From Parafilimonas sp. (GTDB lineage Bacteria; Bacteroidota; Bacteroidia; Chitinophagales; Chitinophagaceae), in contig JAFMEZ010000009.1 of the NCBI GenBank assembly GCA_017856455.1, forward strand, positions 1 through 53,069: 53,069 bases of DNA, given 5' to 3'. The notes below the pieces were generated by a model. That model did not search any database and was not told the origin of the DNA. It saw only the letters and a list, made by a program, of their open reading frames with translations. Positions within the stretch are counted from its first letter, which is position 1, and every line of letters starts with the position of its first letter. Shown one piece after another: positions 25,751 through 35,104 of the stretch. A program made the translations under genes and the position numbers.

Positions 25751-27151
25751 ATGTCAAGCAACAGAAGATCCTTTATTAGAAATATTGCTTTAGGCACAGG
25801 TGCATTGGCTACTTCCATTGGAGCGGAAGCAAACGATTATTCAGTTCCGAAAGGACCGAAATCATTCAACATGTGTGGATTTGCAGCACCGAAACTCTCA
25901 ACTGTAAGAGTAGGTGTTGTTGGACTTGGACAAAGAGGTCCGGGTGCAGTAGATCGACTTAGTTACATAGAAGGAGTTGAAATCAAAGCACTTTGTGATA
26001 AATACGCAGACAGGGTTGAGAAAGCACAAAATATTTTAACCAAAAAGGGACTGCCTAAAGCAAAAGCTTATTCAGGTGAAGAAGGATGGAAGGCGCTTTG
26101 TGAGTCAAACGATATAGATCTTGTTTATGTAACTACACCATGGGATTTGCATACTCCTATTTCTGTTTATGCCATGAACCACGGAAAACATGCAGCATCA
26201 GAAGTACCTGCTGCAAAAACAATTGATGAATGCTGGCAACTGGTTGAAACTTCAGAGAAAACTCAGAAGCACATGATGATGTTGGAGAACTGCTGCTATG
26301 ATTTCTTCGAATTGCTCACCCTCAATATGGCAAGAAATGGTGTGTTTGGAGAACTTGTGCACGCAGAGGGCGCTTACATACACGATTTAACAAAAGACTA
26401 TTTATTTGATAAAGATGGATATGCTGATATGTGGAGATTGAAAGAAAATATGACGAGAAATGGCAGTCTTTATCCAACACATGGATTAGGTCCCATTGCA
26501 CAATGCATGAATATCAACCGGGGTGATAAATTTGACTATTTGATTAGCATGAGTTCAAATGATTTCACCATGGGCGCAATGGCAAATGAGCTTGCAGCAA
26601 AAGATGATTTCTTTAAGCCATATGCAAATAAAAATTACAGAGGAAATATGAATACCACTGTAGTGAAAACAAATTATGGTAAAACATTGATGATTCAGCA
26701 TGATGTATCAACCATAAGACCATACTCGCGCATACATCTTATAAGTGGAACAAAAGGAGCTGCACAAAAATGGCCTGGCCCTGAAAAGATTGCACTTGGA
26801 CATGGCTGGTTAAAACCTGAAGAATTAAAAGCTACACAAGAAAAATATACGCTTCCCATCGTCAAACACATTGGTGAGATTGCAAAGAATGTAGGTGGGC
26901 ATGGCGGAATGGACTTTATTATGGATTGGAGATTGATTGATTGCTTACGAAATGGACTTCCATTGGATCAGGATGTATATGATGCGGCATCATGGAGTGC
27001 AGTTGGACCCCTTAGTGAAGCATCATTAAAGAAAAGATCATCATCAATAGATGTTCCTGATTTTACAAGAGGTGCATGGAAATCAAACAAACCGCATGAT
27101 CTTACATTAAATGGAGGCGCAACTACTGGCGTAAGATCATTAGTTAAATAA
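25751..27151 (+). CDS. Gfo/Idh/MocA-family oxidoreductase, GH109-like, Tat-exported
   Basis: NAD-dependent enzyme of 466 aa with a Tat signal (NRRSFIRNIALGTGALATS). The Rossmann segment VRVGVVGLGQRGPGAVDRL is at residues ~51-69, then VTTPWDLHTPISVYAMNHGK and the middle signature MMMLENCCYDFFELLTLNMA. GSLYPTHGLGPIAQCMNINRGDKF and YIHDLTKDYL match glycoside hydrolase family 109 (alpha-N-acetylgalactosaminidase using bound NAD), where Gly-Xaa-His and Tyr residues act. Substrate is inferred; relatives may act on other GalNAc- or GlcNAc-like sugars. It lies 57 bp after the DUF5916 gene and converges on the Asp-box protein across a bidirectional terminator. Confidence 0.88.
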   Translation: MSSNRRSFIRNIALGTGALATSIGAEANDYSVPKGPKSFNMCGFAAPKLSTVRVGVVGLGQRGPGAVDRLSYIEGVEIKALCDKYADRVEKAQNILTKKGLPKAKAYSGEEGWKALCESNDIDLVYVTTPWDLHTPISVYAMNHGKHAASEVPAAKTIDECWQLVETSEKTQKHMMMLENCCYDFFELLTLNMARNGVFGELVHAEGAYIHDLTKDYLFDKDGYADMWRLKENMTRNGSLYPTHGLGPIAQCMNINRGDKFDYLISMSSNDFTMGAMANELAAKDDFFKPYANKNYRGNMNTTVVKTNYGKTLMIQHDVSTIRPYSRIHLISGTKGAAQKWPGPEKIALGHGWLKPEELKATQEKYTLPIVKHIGEIAKNVGGHGGMDFIMDWRLIDCLRNGLPLDQDVYDAASWSAVGPLSEASLKKRSSSIDVPDFTRGAWKSNKPHDLTLNGGATTGVRSLVK

Positions 27152-27185
27152 TAGTTTTCATCAGCTTATTTAAAAACAAGAAATA

Positions 27186-27217
27186 AAAAAGGGAGTCCAA
27201 TATTGAACTCCCTTTTT
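27186..27217. terminator. Bidirectional terminator between convergent genes
   Basis: A perfect inverted repeat AAAAAGGGAGT (27186-27196) and ACTCCCTTTTT (27207-27217) around a 10-nt loop. A/T tracts flank both sides, so it can stop transcription from the GH109-like gene (plus) and from the Asp-box gene (minus). Confidence 0.9.
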
Positions 27218-27243
27218 ATTAATAATCTGTTGAATAGCATCAA

Positions 27244-30200
27244 CTACTTTACCACTACAACAGGCAATGCTTTTTCAGTAATCATTTTATTGAAAGAACT
27301 TAATCCGTTTGAAAGTACTCCCTTCAACTTTGTCATTTGTTCATCGACTTGAGCAGAAAGATCTGCAAAGACTTCTATTGCACCTTTACTGGGTGCCATG
27401 TTACCACTTGCTGCCATGTCGAATACTCCACCTAACTTATCATCCAATCGGATAGGAAAGTTCAATACGTCTTGACCACTTTTGGCTTTAGTTTGATGAA
27501 GCTTTTCCTCAATAGAAGTTAATTGCTTAGAAAGATCTTCTGACAGCTGTTTCAATTCTTTAGGACAGTTTGAGCCTTGCTTTGATACAAAGTCTTGCAT
27601 TTGTGAACGTGCCTGTCTAATATCTTTTATAGCCTTCATTGTTTCATTGAATTTTGCTTGAACCTTTAACAAGAAATCCAATTGAGCCTCATAATCAGCT
27701 TGAGAGCAATTGTAATTTGGATCTGCAAGTAGGGTAAATGAAACATCAATAGAATCTTTATCAACTCTTACAACTGCTTTATAATTTCCAGGAATAGCAG
27801 TAATGCTACCTGGAGCACCTGTCCACAATATCAAATCATCTATTTTATCAGCAGCAGGATATTGCATATCCCAAACAAACTGATTATTGCCTTTGGATAA
27901 TTTCAGCGCATTTGTTTTTGATCCTGTTGTTGATCTGCTGATCAATTTGCCTTTCGCGTCATACACAGCAATACTTGCGGTACTGCTATCCGTTACATTT
28001 GCTGCATAGAAATTAATCACAGCACCTTTTGCTGGATTCATTGCAACGTTTGCTGGTGTACTAGCTGTTGCACCCCATCTGCTGACAACTGGAGGAATTC
28101 TAAAAGCAGGATTGGTGGTATAAACATGCAAAGATTTTGATTTAATAGCAGGATCCATTTGTTGAATCTGAGATAAATCATCAATCACCCAGAATGCTCT
28201 TCCTTGTGTTGCTACAATTAGATCATTGTTCTTGATTGTAAGATCAGTGATTGGCACCAAAGGCAGGTTCAATTGAAATGACTGCCAACTTGCACCATCA
28301 TTATAGCTGATGTACATTCCATATTCAGTTCCTGCATACAATAATCCAGCTCTCTTATGATCTGCTCTAACAACCCTTGTGAAATGATTTGCAGCAATTC
28401 CAGATGTAATCAACTTCCAGGTCTGACCATAGTCCTCTGTTTTATAGATGTAGGGAGTAAAATCATCCAATTTATATCTTGTTCCTACAATATATGCAGC
28501 ACCTTTTTTGAATGGATCGACTTCAATGGTATTCCACATTATCCATTTTGGACAATCTTTTGGAGTGACATTGCTCCAGTTGACCCCTCCATCTTTACTT
28601 ACATGAATAAGTCCATCATCACTACCTGTCCATAACAGATCTTTTTCTAAAGGACTTTCTGCTGCAGTAAAAATGGTACAATAATATTCAACTGAGGTAT
28701 TGTCTTGTGTGATCGGACCACCACTTGAAGCTTGTTTTGATTTATCATTGGTTGTCAAATCTGGAGATATTTGCTTCCAAGTTGCACCATCATTTTCGGT
28801 TACAAATAAAGCATTGCCTGCACAGTATAATTTCTTTGGATTATGAGGAGAGAAAAAAGTTGGGAAGTTCCATTGGAACCTGAACTTCTGCACATCAGCT
28901 CCAGCACCCATTGGATTGTCTGGCCATACTGAAACATTTCTGTTTTCACCTGTACGATGATCGAGTCTGGAAAGATAGCCTCCATAGTTTCCGCCATATA
29001 CAACATCAGGATTCAATGGATCAGCTACAACATACCCGCTCTCTGCGCCTGCAGTTACATCCCAATCCTGTTCAGTAATGTAAGAGCCATAGGTAGCAGA
29101 TTTAATTCGGATCGTTGAATTATCCTGTTGCGCTCCCAATACACGGTATGGGAATGAATTGTCAGTGCTTACACGATAGATCTGTGAAGTAGGTTGATTC
29201 ATATAACTGCTCCAATTGTTTCCTTCATCAAAACTAATTTGAGCACCTCCATCATCTGCGACAATCATTCTTTTACCATCTTCTGGATCTATCCATAAAT
29301 CATGGTGATCACCATGTGGCGTTCTCAAGGTTTGGAATGTTTTACCACCATCTCTACTCTTGAGGAAATTTACATTTGGACAATAAATTAAATTTTCATT
29401 TTTAGGATCAACGAAGATTTTTGAATAATACCATGCACGTTGACGAATGTTATTATCATTGCTTTGAAGGCTCCATGATTGACCCCCGTCATTGCTCACA
29501 AATAAACCGCCTTTATCATTTTCAATGATGGTGTAAATTTTGTCAACATTTGAAGGAGCAACAGCAACACTTACTATGCCCCAAACACCCTTAGGTAATC
29601 CTTTTGAGCTGCTAATATTATTCCATGTTTCACCACCATCAGTGCTCTTCCACAATCCTGATCCCTCTCCACCACTTTCAAGGCTATAAGGAGTTCTGAT
29701 CACTCTCCAAGTTCCAGCATATAAAACGGAAGGATTTCCTGGTTCCATAATCAAGTCTGCACAACCAGTTTGTTCATTTACATAAAGAACTTTTTTCCAT
29801 GTTTTACCACCATCAGTTGTTTTATAAATACCCCTGTCATTACTTGGACCAAATAAATGACCCATCACACCAGCCCATACCGTATTAGGATCATTGGGAT
29901 GGATAACAATATTTGTAATATGTCTGGTATCTTTTAATCCAATGTTTTTCCAAGTTTTTCCACCGTCTTCAGACTTCCACATTCCATCTAAACCTTCTGC
30001 TACGTTGCCGCGCATGGTATTTTCGCCTTCACCAACATAAATTATATTCTCATTTGAAGGTGCCACTTCAACCGCTCCTATGGTTCCACCGAAATATTTA
30101 TCTGAAATATTTTTCCAGTTACTACCTCCGTCTGTGGTTTTCCAAACTCCACCACCAGTGGCTCCAAAATAAAAAGTGTTTTTTGACTTAAAGCTGCCAG

Positions 30201-30378
30201 TAACAGCACCGCTTCTTCCACCTCGGAATGGGCCAAGCAATCTATACTTTACATTTGAAAGTAGACTTGCATCATAGACCGACGGTTTTTGAGGTGCTGG
30301 TTGTTGATTTTTACTTTTTTGTGCGAAGGATACCGTTAACATTAATAATGATGCCAACAGCAAATAGATCTGTTTCAT
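27244..30378 (-). CDS. Exported VPS10/sortilin-like Asp-box beta-propeller protein
   Basis: A 1044-aa protein with a Sec signal peptide (MKQIYLLLASLLMLTVSFA, then Gln). At least eleven Asp-box motifs of the S/T-x-D-x-G-x-x-W type are spread over residues ~85-690; examples are TTDGGSNWKN, SEDGGKTWKN and STDGGETWNN. They predict one or two beta propellers as in sortilin, exo-sialidase and plant HCF136 families. Residues ~790-890 form an Ig-like/FlgD-like segment, and ~890-1040 is helical, possibly coiled coil. No catalytic sialidase arginine triad is evident, so enzymatic activity is uncertain. It is often annotated as a glycosyl hydrolase in Bacteroidota; a secreted binding protein is equally possible. 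Confidence 0.85.
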   Translation of the reverse strand: MKQIYLLLASLLMLTVSFAQKSKNQQPAPQKPSVYDASLLSNVKYRLLGPFRGGRSGAVTGSFKSKNTFYFGATGGGVWKTTDGGSNWKNISDKYFGGTIGAVEVAPSNENIIYVGEGENTMRGNVAEGLDGMWKSEDGGKTWKNIGLKDTRHITNIVIHPNDPNTVWAGVMGHLFGPSNDRGIYKTTDGGKTWKKVLYVNEQTGCADLIMEPGNPSVLYAGTWRVIRTPYSLESGGEGSGLWKSTDGGETWNNISSSKGLPKGVWGIVSVAVAPSNVDKIYTIIENDKGGLFVSNDGGQSWSLQSNDNNIRQRAWYYSKIFVDPKNENLIYCPNVNFLKSRDGGKTFQTLRTPHGDHHDLWIDPEDGKRMIVADDGGAQISFDEGNNWSSYMNQPTSQIYRVSTDNSFPYRVLGAQQDNSTIRIKSATYGSYITEQDWDVTAGAESGYVVADPLNPDVVYGGNYGGYLSRLDHRTGENRNVSVWPDNPMGAGADVQKFRFQWNFPTFFSPHNPKKLYCAGNALFVTENDGATWKQISPDLTTNDKSKQASSGGPITQDNTSVEYYCTIFTAAESPLEKDLLWTGSDDGLIHVSKDGGVNWSNVTPKDCPKWIMWNTIEVDPFKKGAAYIVGTRYKLDDFTPYIYKTEDYGQTWKLITSGIAANHFTRVVRADHKRAGLLYAGTEYGMYISYNDGASWQSFQLNLPLVPITDLTIKNNDLIVATQGRAFWVIDDLSQIQQMDPAIKSKSLHVYTTNPAFRIPPVVSRWGATASTPANVAMNPAKGAVINFYAANVTDSSTASIAVYDAKGKLISRSTTGSKTNALKLSKGNNQFVWDMQYPAADKIDDLILWTGAPGSITAIPGNYKAVVRVDKDSIDVSFTLLADPNYNCSQADYEAQLDFLLKVQAKFNETMKAIKDIRQARSQMQDFVSKQGSNCPKELKQLSEDLSKQLTSIEEKLHQTKAKSGQDVLNFPIRLDDKLGGVFDMAASGNMAPSKGAIEVFADLSAQVDEQMTKLKGVLSNGLSSFNKMITEKALPVVVVK

Positions 30379-30398
30379 GTATTTGATTTTGAGGACGA

Positions 30399-30406
30399 TA
30401 AATATA
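30399..30406 (-). promoter_or_regulatory. Possible -7 element of the Asp-box protein gene
   Basis: The minus strand reads TATATTTA, a near match to TAnnTTTG, 20 bp before the ATG in the 41-bp gap after the fadN-type gene. Confidence 0.35.
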
Positions 30407-30419
30407 CGGTAATAATAAA

Positions 30420-32807
30420 TTAGTTGCGAACAGGTTTGCCTCCTTTGAGAACACTTTGAATCCTCTCCAGTGTTTTTTTCTCACCGCATAAACTCAAAAA
30501 TGCCTCACGCTCTAGATCAAGTAAATACTGTTCAGTAACCAGGGTTGGCTCACTAATATCCCCACCACACATCACATATGCGAGTTTTCTTGCCACTTTT
30601 GCATCATGTGCAGTGGCAAAACCACCTTGCTCCATGACATGAACTCCAGCAATCAGGGCTCCAAGAGCAGATCTTCCAAGTACCTTTATATCACTTCTTT
30701 GCTGTGGCATGACGTAGCCACTATCAAATATTTCAATGACAGATTTTTTTGCTTCACTGATTCTTCTATCTTGATTCATTACAATTTCATCAAGACCATT
30801 CCTAAGCACACCCAATTGAAATCCCTCCTTGGCTGAAGTCGCAACTTTTGCAGTTGCTACTGTGATGAATCTGTTTTTAAGTGTTATGGTCTCGGGTTCA
30901 TCTGCATGCATTTCATCTGCAGCTCTTAGTGCAAATTCTTTTGATCCTCCTCCACCTGGAATAAGCCCAACACCCAATTCTACCAATCCTATATAAGTTT
31001 CTGCTGCAGCACAAATTTTATCTGAATGCAAACTTAGTTCACATGCTCCACCCAATGACAAGGCATGCGGTGCAACAACGACAGGAACTGCAGAATATCT
31101 TGCGCGCATCATTGTATTTTGAAACATACGAATAGCCATGTCCAGTTCATCATACTCTTGTTCAATAGCCAGCATGAAAATCATACCAACATTGGCTCCA
31201 GCTGAAAAATTATTTCCACTATTAGCAATGACAAGACCCTTGTACTTTTCTTCAGCAACCGTAATACTTTTTTGAATTCCTTCAAGCACTTCACCTCCAA
31301 TACTTCCCATTTTTGTATACCATTCTAATCCCAAAACATCATCCCCCAAATGATATGTTCTACAAGCACTATTTTTCCAAATCGTTTTTCCTTCGAAATG
31401 CTTCATAACGATAAAAGCATTTTCTTGTCCAGCAGCATAAACACTCTCTAAGGATTTATTTAACGGAGAATACGCAAACCGTTTACCCTCATTGATTTGA
31501 AAAAATGTTTTTTGCCCGGATGAAAGCATTTCATCAACCCAAGCAGCAACAGCAATTCCATTTTTTTTCATCTCTGCCACTGTTTTCTCTACACCCAATA
31601 AGTCCCAAGTTTCAAACGCGCCAATTTCCCAACCAAAGCCGGTCATCATTGCATTATCAATACTATAAAGTGTGTTAGAAATTTCTGGAACGCGGTGTGA
31701 GATGTAGGAAAAAAGTTTGTAGTGGAACATCCGGTAAAATTCACCTACTTTATCTTGGAATGAACAAAGCATTTTTAATCTTTCATGAAGATCATCAATA
31801 GGCTTTGCGGCGTCTAGTGCTGCAAACTTTGGTTTTTTTCTTTGCCCATACTCCATTGTTTTTAAATCAAGTGTGAGGATTTCCTTTTCACCAGCAGCAT
31901 TCTTTGTCTTCTTGAAAAATCCCTGTCCTGTTTTATCTCCAAGCCATTTTCGATCGTTGATATCTTTCAGCCATGCAGGTATTTTAAATACTTCACGTGC
32001 TTCATCAGATGGACAGTTTTCATAAAGTCCATTTGCAACATGTACCATTGTGTCGATACCTACCACATCTGCAGTTCTGAAAGTTGCAGATTTAGGACGA
32101 CCAATAATTGGTCCGGTCAATGCATCAACTTCATCAATACTAAGTCCCATTGTCTCCATAGTCTGCAGAAGCGACATAATACCATAAATACCGATCCTAT
32201 TCGCGATAAATCCTGGTGTGTCTTTACACAGCACGGTTGTTTTACCTAAATAGAGATCACCATATTGCATTAAAAAATCAACTACCCATTGTGCAGTTTG
32301 TGCAGTAGGAATAATTTCCAAAAGGCGTAGGTACCTGGGTGGATTGAAAAAATGTGCCCCACAGAAATGTTGCTGGAAATCTGCAGATCTCCCTTCTGCC
32401 ATTAAATGAATGGGGATACCAGATGTATTTGAAGTAATAATTGTTCCAAGCTTTCTGAATTTTTCTACACGATCATACAATTGCTTTTTAATGTCTAAAC
32501 GTTCCACTACAACCTCCAATATCCAATCACAATCCTTGATCATTGAAAGATCGTCATCAAAGTTTCCAGTTGTGATGAGCCTTGGAACATCTTTTGTAAA
32601 AATGGGTGATGGATTAGACTTGATAGCAGCTTCAAGAGCAGCATTGACTAATTTATTTTTCACCGTTTTTTTATCATCTGCTTTTGCATCAGGAGATGGG
32701 ATGTCTAATAGTATCACAGGAATTCCAATATTTGCAAAATGACATGCAATACGGGATCCCATTACACCGCTTCCGAGGACGGCAATTTTTTTAATATGGG
32801 GCTTCAT
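30420..32807 (-). CDS. fadN: 3-hydroxyacyl-CoA dehydrogenase/enoyl-CoA hydratase fusion (FadN type)
   Basis: Bifunctional beta-oxidation enzyme of 795 aa. The dehydrogenase half comes first: NAD-binding VLGSGVMGSRIACHFANIG at residues 9-27 and HFFNPPRYLRLLEIIP with the catalytic His. The enoyl-CoA hydratase (crotonase) half is around residues 490-700, with VIANSGNNFSAGANVGM and the Glu-containing VELGVGLIPGGGG oxyanion/catalytic loop. This order, reversed from E. coli FadB, and the length match B. subtilis FadN (YusL). A thiolase and acyl-CoA dehydrogenase commonly accompany it but are absent here. A near-perfect palindrome in the leader may be an operator. Confidence 0.92.
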   Translation of the reverse strand: MKPHIKKIAVLGSGVMGSRIACHFANIGIPVILLDIPSPDAKADDKKTVKNKLVNAALEAAIKSNPSPIFTKDVPRLITTGNFDDDLSMIKDCDWILEVVVERLDIKKQLYDRVEKFRKLGTIITSNTSGIPIHLMAEGRSADFQQHFCGAHFFNPPRYLRLLEIIPTAQTAQWVVDFLMQYGDLYLGKTTVLCKDTPGFIANRIGIYGIMSLLQTMETMGLSIDEVDALTGPIIGRPKSATFRTADVVGIDTMVHVANGLYENCPSDEAREVFKIPAWLKDINDRKWLGDKTGQGFFKKTKNAAGEKEILTLDLKTMEYGQRKKPKFAALDAAKPIDDLHERLKMLCSFQDKVGEFYRMFHYKLFSYISHRVPEISNTLYSIDNAMMTGFGWEIGAFETWDLLGVEKTVAEMKKNGIAVAAWVDEMLSSGQKTFFQINEGKRFAYSPLNKSLESVYAAGQENAFIVMKHFEGKTIWKNSACRTYHLGDDVLGLEWYTKMGSIGGEVLEGIQKSITVAEEKYKGLVIANSGNNFSAGANVGMIFMLAIEQEYDELDMAIRMFQNTMMRARYSAVPVVVAPHALSLGGACELSLHSDKICAAAETYIGLVELGVGLIPGGGGSKEFALRAADEMHADEPETITLKNRFITVATAKVATSAKEGFQLGVLRNGLDEIVMNQDRRISEAKKSVIEIFDSGYVMPQQRSDIKVLGRSALGALIAGVHVMEQGGFATAHDAKVARKLAYVMCGGDISEPTLVTEQYLLDLEREAFLSLCGEKKTLERIQSVLKGGKPVRN

Positions 32808-32836
32808 GTTTAGAAGTTGAGCGTATAAGAAAATTC

Positions 32837-32851
32837 ACATGCATGGCATGT
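32837..32851. promoter_or_regulatory. Palindromic candidate operator upstream of fadN
   Basis: ACATGC-ATG-GCATGT: 6-bp arms are exact reverse complements around a 3-bp centre. It lies 30 bp upstream of the fadN ATG and downstream of the -7 element at 32864-32871, a suitable place for a repressor. No regulator is encoded next to it. Role inferred. Confidence 0.35.
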
Positions 32852-32863
32852 AGTCTAACTTCT

Positions 32864-32871
32864 TAAAGTTA
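32864..32871 (-). promoter_or_regulatory. Possible -7 element of fadN
   Basis: The minus strand reads TAACTTTA, 56 bp upstream of the fadN ATG and directly upstream of the palindrome at 32837-32851. Confidence 0.35.
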
Positions 32872-32908
32872 CATTATTTTGACCTTGAATTTTTTGGAAA
32901 ATAGTTGC

Positions 32909-35014
32909 TTATGAAACTTTCCAACCGCCCTTAGACAAATCACCTGCACTGGCAAAATATAATTTACCGTTTAAGTCCTCTGCCATTAAAATCATTCCAT
33001 TGCTATCGATACCACGCATTTTTCTTGGCGCAAGATTGGCAACAACAGTAACATGCTTGCCAACAACCTCCTCAGGGGTGAAATGCATTGCAATACCAGA
33101 TAGGATGGTTCTTTTTTCAAACCCCAAGTCAATTTCAAGTTGCAGTAGCTTATCAGCCTTGGGTACTTTCTGAGCAGACAGAATAATGCCTGTTCTCAAA
33201 TCTATTTTTGCAAAATCATCAATGGAGATTTCTGGCTTTAGAGGAAGATAAGACGATGATTCTTCTGCTGCTATTTCAGGTGTTTGCATTAATGATGACT
33301 TTAATTTATTGATTTGAGTATTCACTTCTTCGTCCTCAATTTTTCTAAATAGCAATTGTGGTTCTCTTAGCGTGTATCCCACACTCAGTAATTTCAGACT
33401 GCCTGCATTTGACCACTCCAACATTTTATCGACTACCTTCATCATTTTGCACATCTTCAATGCAGTGCTTGGCAAAAAAGGGCTAATCAAAATAGATAAG
33501 TTGGCGGTTAGTTGAAGACAGTTATTCAAACAATTATCAATGAGCAGTTGGTTGTCTGGATTTTCTTGAATTGACTTAGCCTTAATCCAAGGTTCTTTTT
33601 CTTGCATGTACTTATTGCCTTTTCTGGCAAGGTCAATTACTTCAAACAGTGCTTCCCTAAACTTATAATTTTCTAAAGATGCTTCAACTTTCTGCTTTGC
33701 ATCCATAATATCTCTTCTCAGCTGTGCATCAATTGCATCCTCCTTGGCTTCATGATATGCAGGAACTTTACCGCCACATAGCTTATGCATTAATACGAAA
33801 GTCCTATTGACAAAATTCCCAAAAATTGCCACCAATTCACTATTCACAGCATCTTGAAATCCCTTCCATGTAAATTCACTGTCTTTTGATTCAGGTGCAA
33901 TTTGGGTAAGATAATACCTTAACATATCAACACACTGATCTCCACCGTTTTCCTTCATCACGAAATCATTGATAAAATCGCGCATTTCCAGCTTCCAATT
34001 TCTGCTGGTACTCATTTTATCCCCTTCTAAATTTAAAAATTCATTTGCCGGAACATTTGTTGGCAATATGTTACCGTGAAGTTTAAGCATCACTGGAAAA
34101 ATGATGCAATGAAATACGATATTATCCTTCCCAATAAAATGGACCAATTGTGTATCAGCATCATACCAATATGGCTTCCAATCCTTTTTATTTTCAATAG
34201 CCCATTGTTTGGTTGCAGATATATAGCCAATTGGAGCATCGAACCAAACATAAAGTACTTTACCCTCTGCATCTTTTACAGGTACTTTTATCCCCCAATC
34301 AAGATCACGCGTAACCGCACGTGATTGAAGTCCTCCGTCTATCCAACTTTTGCATTGACCCACTACAGATGCACGCCAATCATCTTTATGCTGTTCCAAA
34401 ATCCATTCACGTAAAAACTGTTCATGTTTTGCCAGTGGCAAATACCAATGTGTAGTTTTTTTCTTGATTGGTGTGTTGCCACTGATGGTGCTGATTGGAT
34501 TGATCAGTTCATCAGGACTTAGTGTTGATCCACATGTTTCACATTGATCTCCAAAAGCTCTGTCACTCTTACACTTTGGACAGGTCCCCTTTATAAAGCG
34601 GTCAGCTAAAAAAGTATTGGAAGCTTCATCAAAAAATTGTTCAGTTTCTTTTGTCTCAAGCTCATTTCGATCATTGAGATAAGTAAAAAACTCTTGAGCA
34701 GTTTCATGATGAAGTTGTTCTGATGTCCTATGATAAATATCAAAACTGATATGAAGATGTGCAAAATCTTCCTTCATTGCCTGGTGATATTTATCGATAA
34801 TTTCTTTTGCGGTAGTTCCCTCTTTCATGGCTTGAATGGGAATAGCTGTACCGTGTTCATCACTGCCACAAACGAAAACAACATCTCTTTGCTGTGATCT
34901 CAAATACCTTACATAGATATCTGCAGGGATATAAGCGCCAGCCAGATGCCCAATGTGTTTTAATCCATTAGCATAAGGGAGTGCCGAAGTAATGAGGTAT
35001 CGTTTTGGCTGCAT
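32909..35014 (-). CDS. metG: Methionyl-tRNA synthetase
   Basis: Class I synthetase that charges initiator and elongator tRNA-Met, 701 aa. HIGH motif in GLKHIGHLAG (residues 20-23). The zinc knuckle is CPKCKSDRAFGDQCETCG near residues 140-157, and the KMSKS motif appears as KMSTS near residue 333. A helical anticodon-binding domain follows, and the C-terminal ~110 residues form a Trbp111/EMAP-like tRNA-binding domain (IDDFAKIDLRTGIILSAQKV). The ATG at 35014 follows a perfect -7 element by 25 bp. It is divergent from the S66 peptidase gene. Confidence 0.97.
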   Translation of the reverse strand: MQPKRYLITSALPYANGLKHIGHLAGAYIPADIYVRYLRSQQRDVVFVCGSDEHGTAIPIQAMKEGTTAKEIIDKYHQAMKEDFAHLHISFDIYHRTSEQLHHETAQEFFTYLNDRNELETKETEQFFDEASNTFLADRFIKGTCPKCKSDRAFGDQCETCGSTLSPDELINPISTISGNTPIKKKTTHWYLPLAKHEQFLREWILEQHKDDWRASVVGQCKSWIDGGLQSRAVTRDLDWGIKVPVKDAEGKVLYVWFDAPIGYISATKQWAIENKKDWKPYWYDADTQLVHFIGKDNIVFHCIIFPVMLKLHGNILPTNVPANEFLNLEGDKMSTSRNWKLEMRDFINDFVMKENGGDQCVDMLRYYLTQIAPESKDSEFTWKGFQDAVNSELVAIFGNFVNRTFVLMHKLCGGKVPAYHEAKEDAIDAQLRRDIMDAKQKVEASLENYKFREALFEVIDLARKGNKYMQEKEPWIKAKSIQENPDNQLLIDNCLNNCLQLTANLSILISPFLPSTALKMCKMMKVVDKMLEWSNAGSLKLLSVGYTLREPQLLFRKIEDEEVNTQINKLKSSLMQTPEIAAEESSSYLPLKPEISIDDFAKIDLRTGIILSAQKVPKADKLLQLEIDLGFEKRTILSGIAMHFTPEEVVGKHVTVVANLAPRKMRGIDSNGMILMAEDLNGKLYFASAGDLSKGGWKVS

Positions 35015-35039
35015 TTGCTTTATTGAATAATGATGTTTG

Positions 35040-35047
35040 CAAAAATA
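35040..35047 (-). promoter_or_regulatory. Promoter -7 element of metG
   Basis: The minus strand reads TATTTTTG, an exact TAnnTTTG match 25 bp upstream of the metG ATG, in the 90-bp divergent gap. Confidence 0.5.
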
Positions 35048-35092
35048 GTCAAATGTGACGAAAGGGTCTGATCGATTTTACAGAATAGAGAT

Positions 35093-35100
35093 TACTTTTA
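35093..35100 (+). promoter_or_regulatory. Possible -7 element of the S66 peptidase gene
   Basis: TACTTTTA ends 4 bp before the ATG at 35105, the same short spacing as at hisS and rlmN, again implying a leaderless mRNA. Confidence 0.4.
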
Positions 35101-35104
35101 TACC

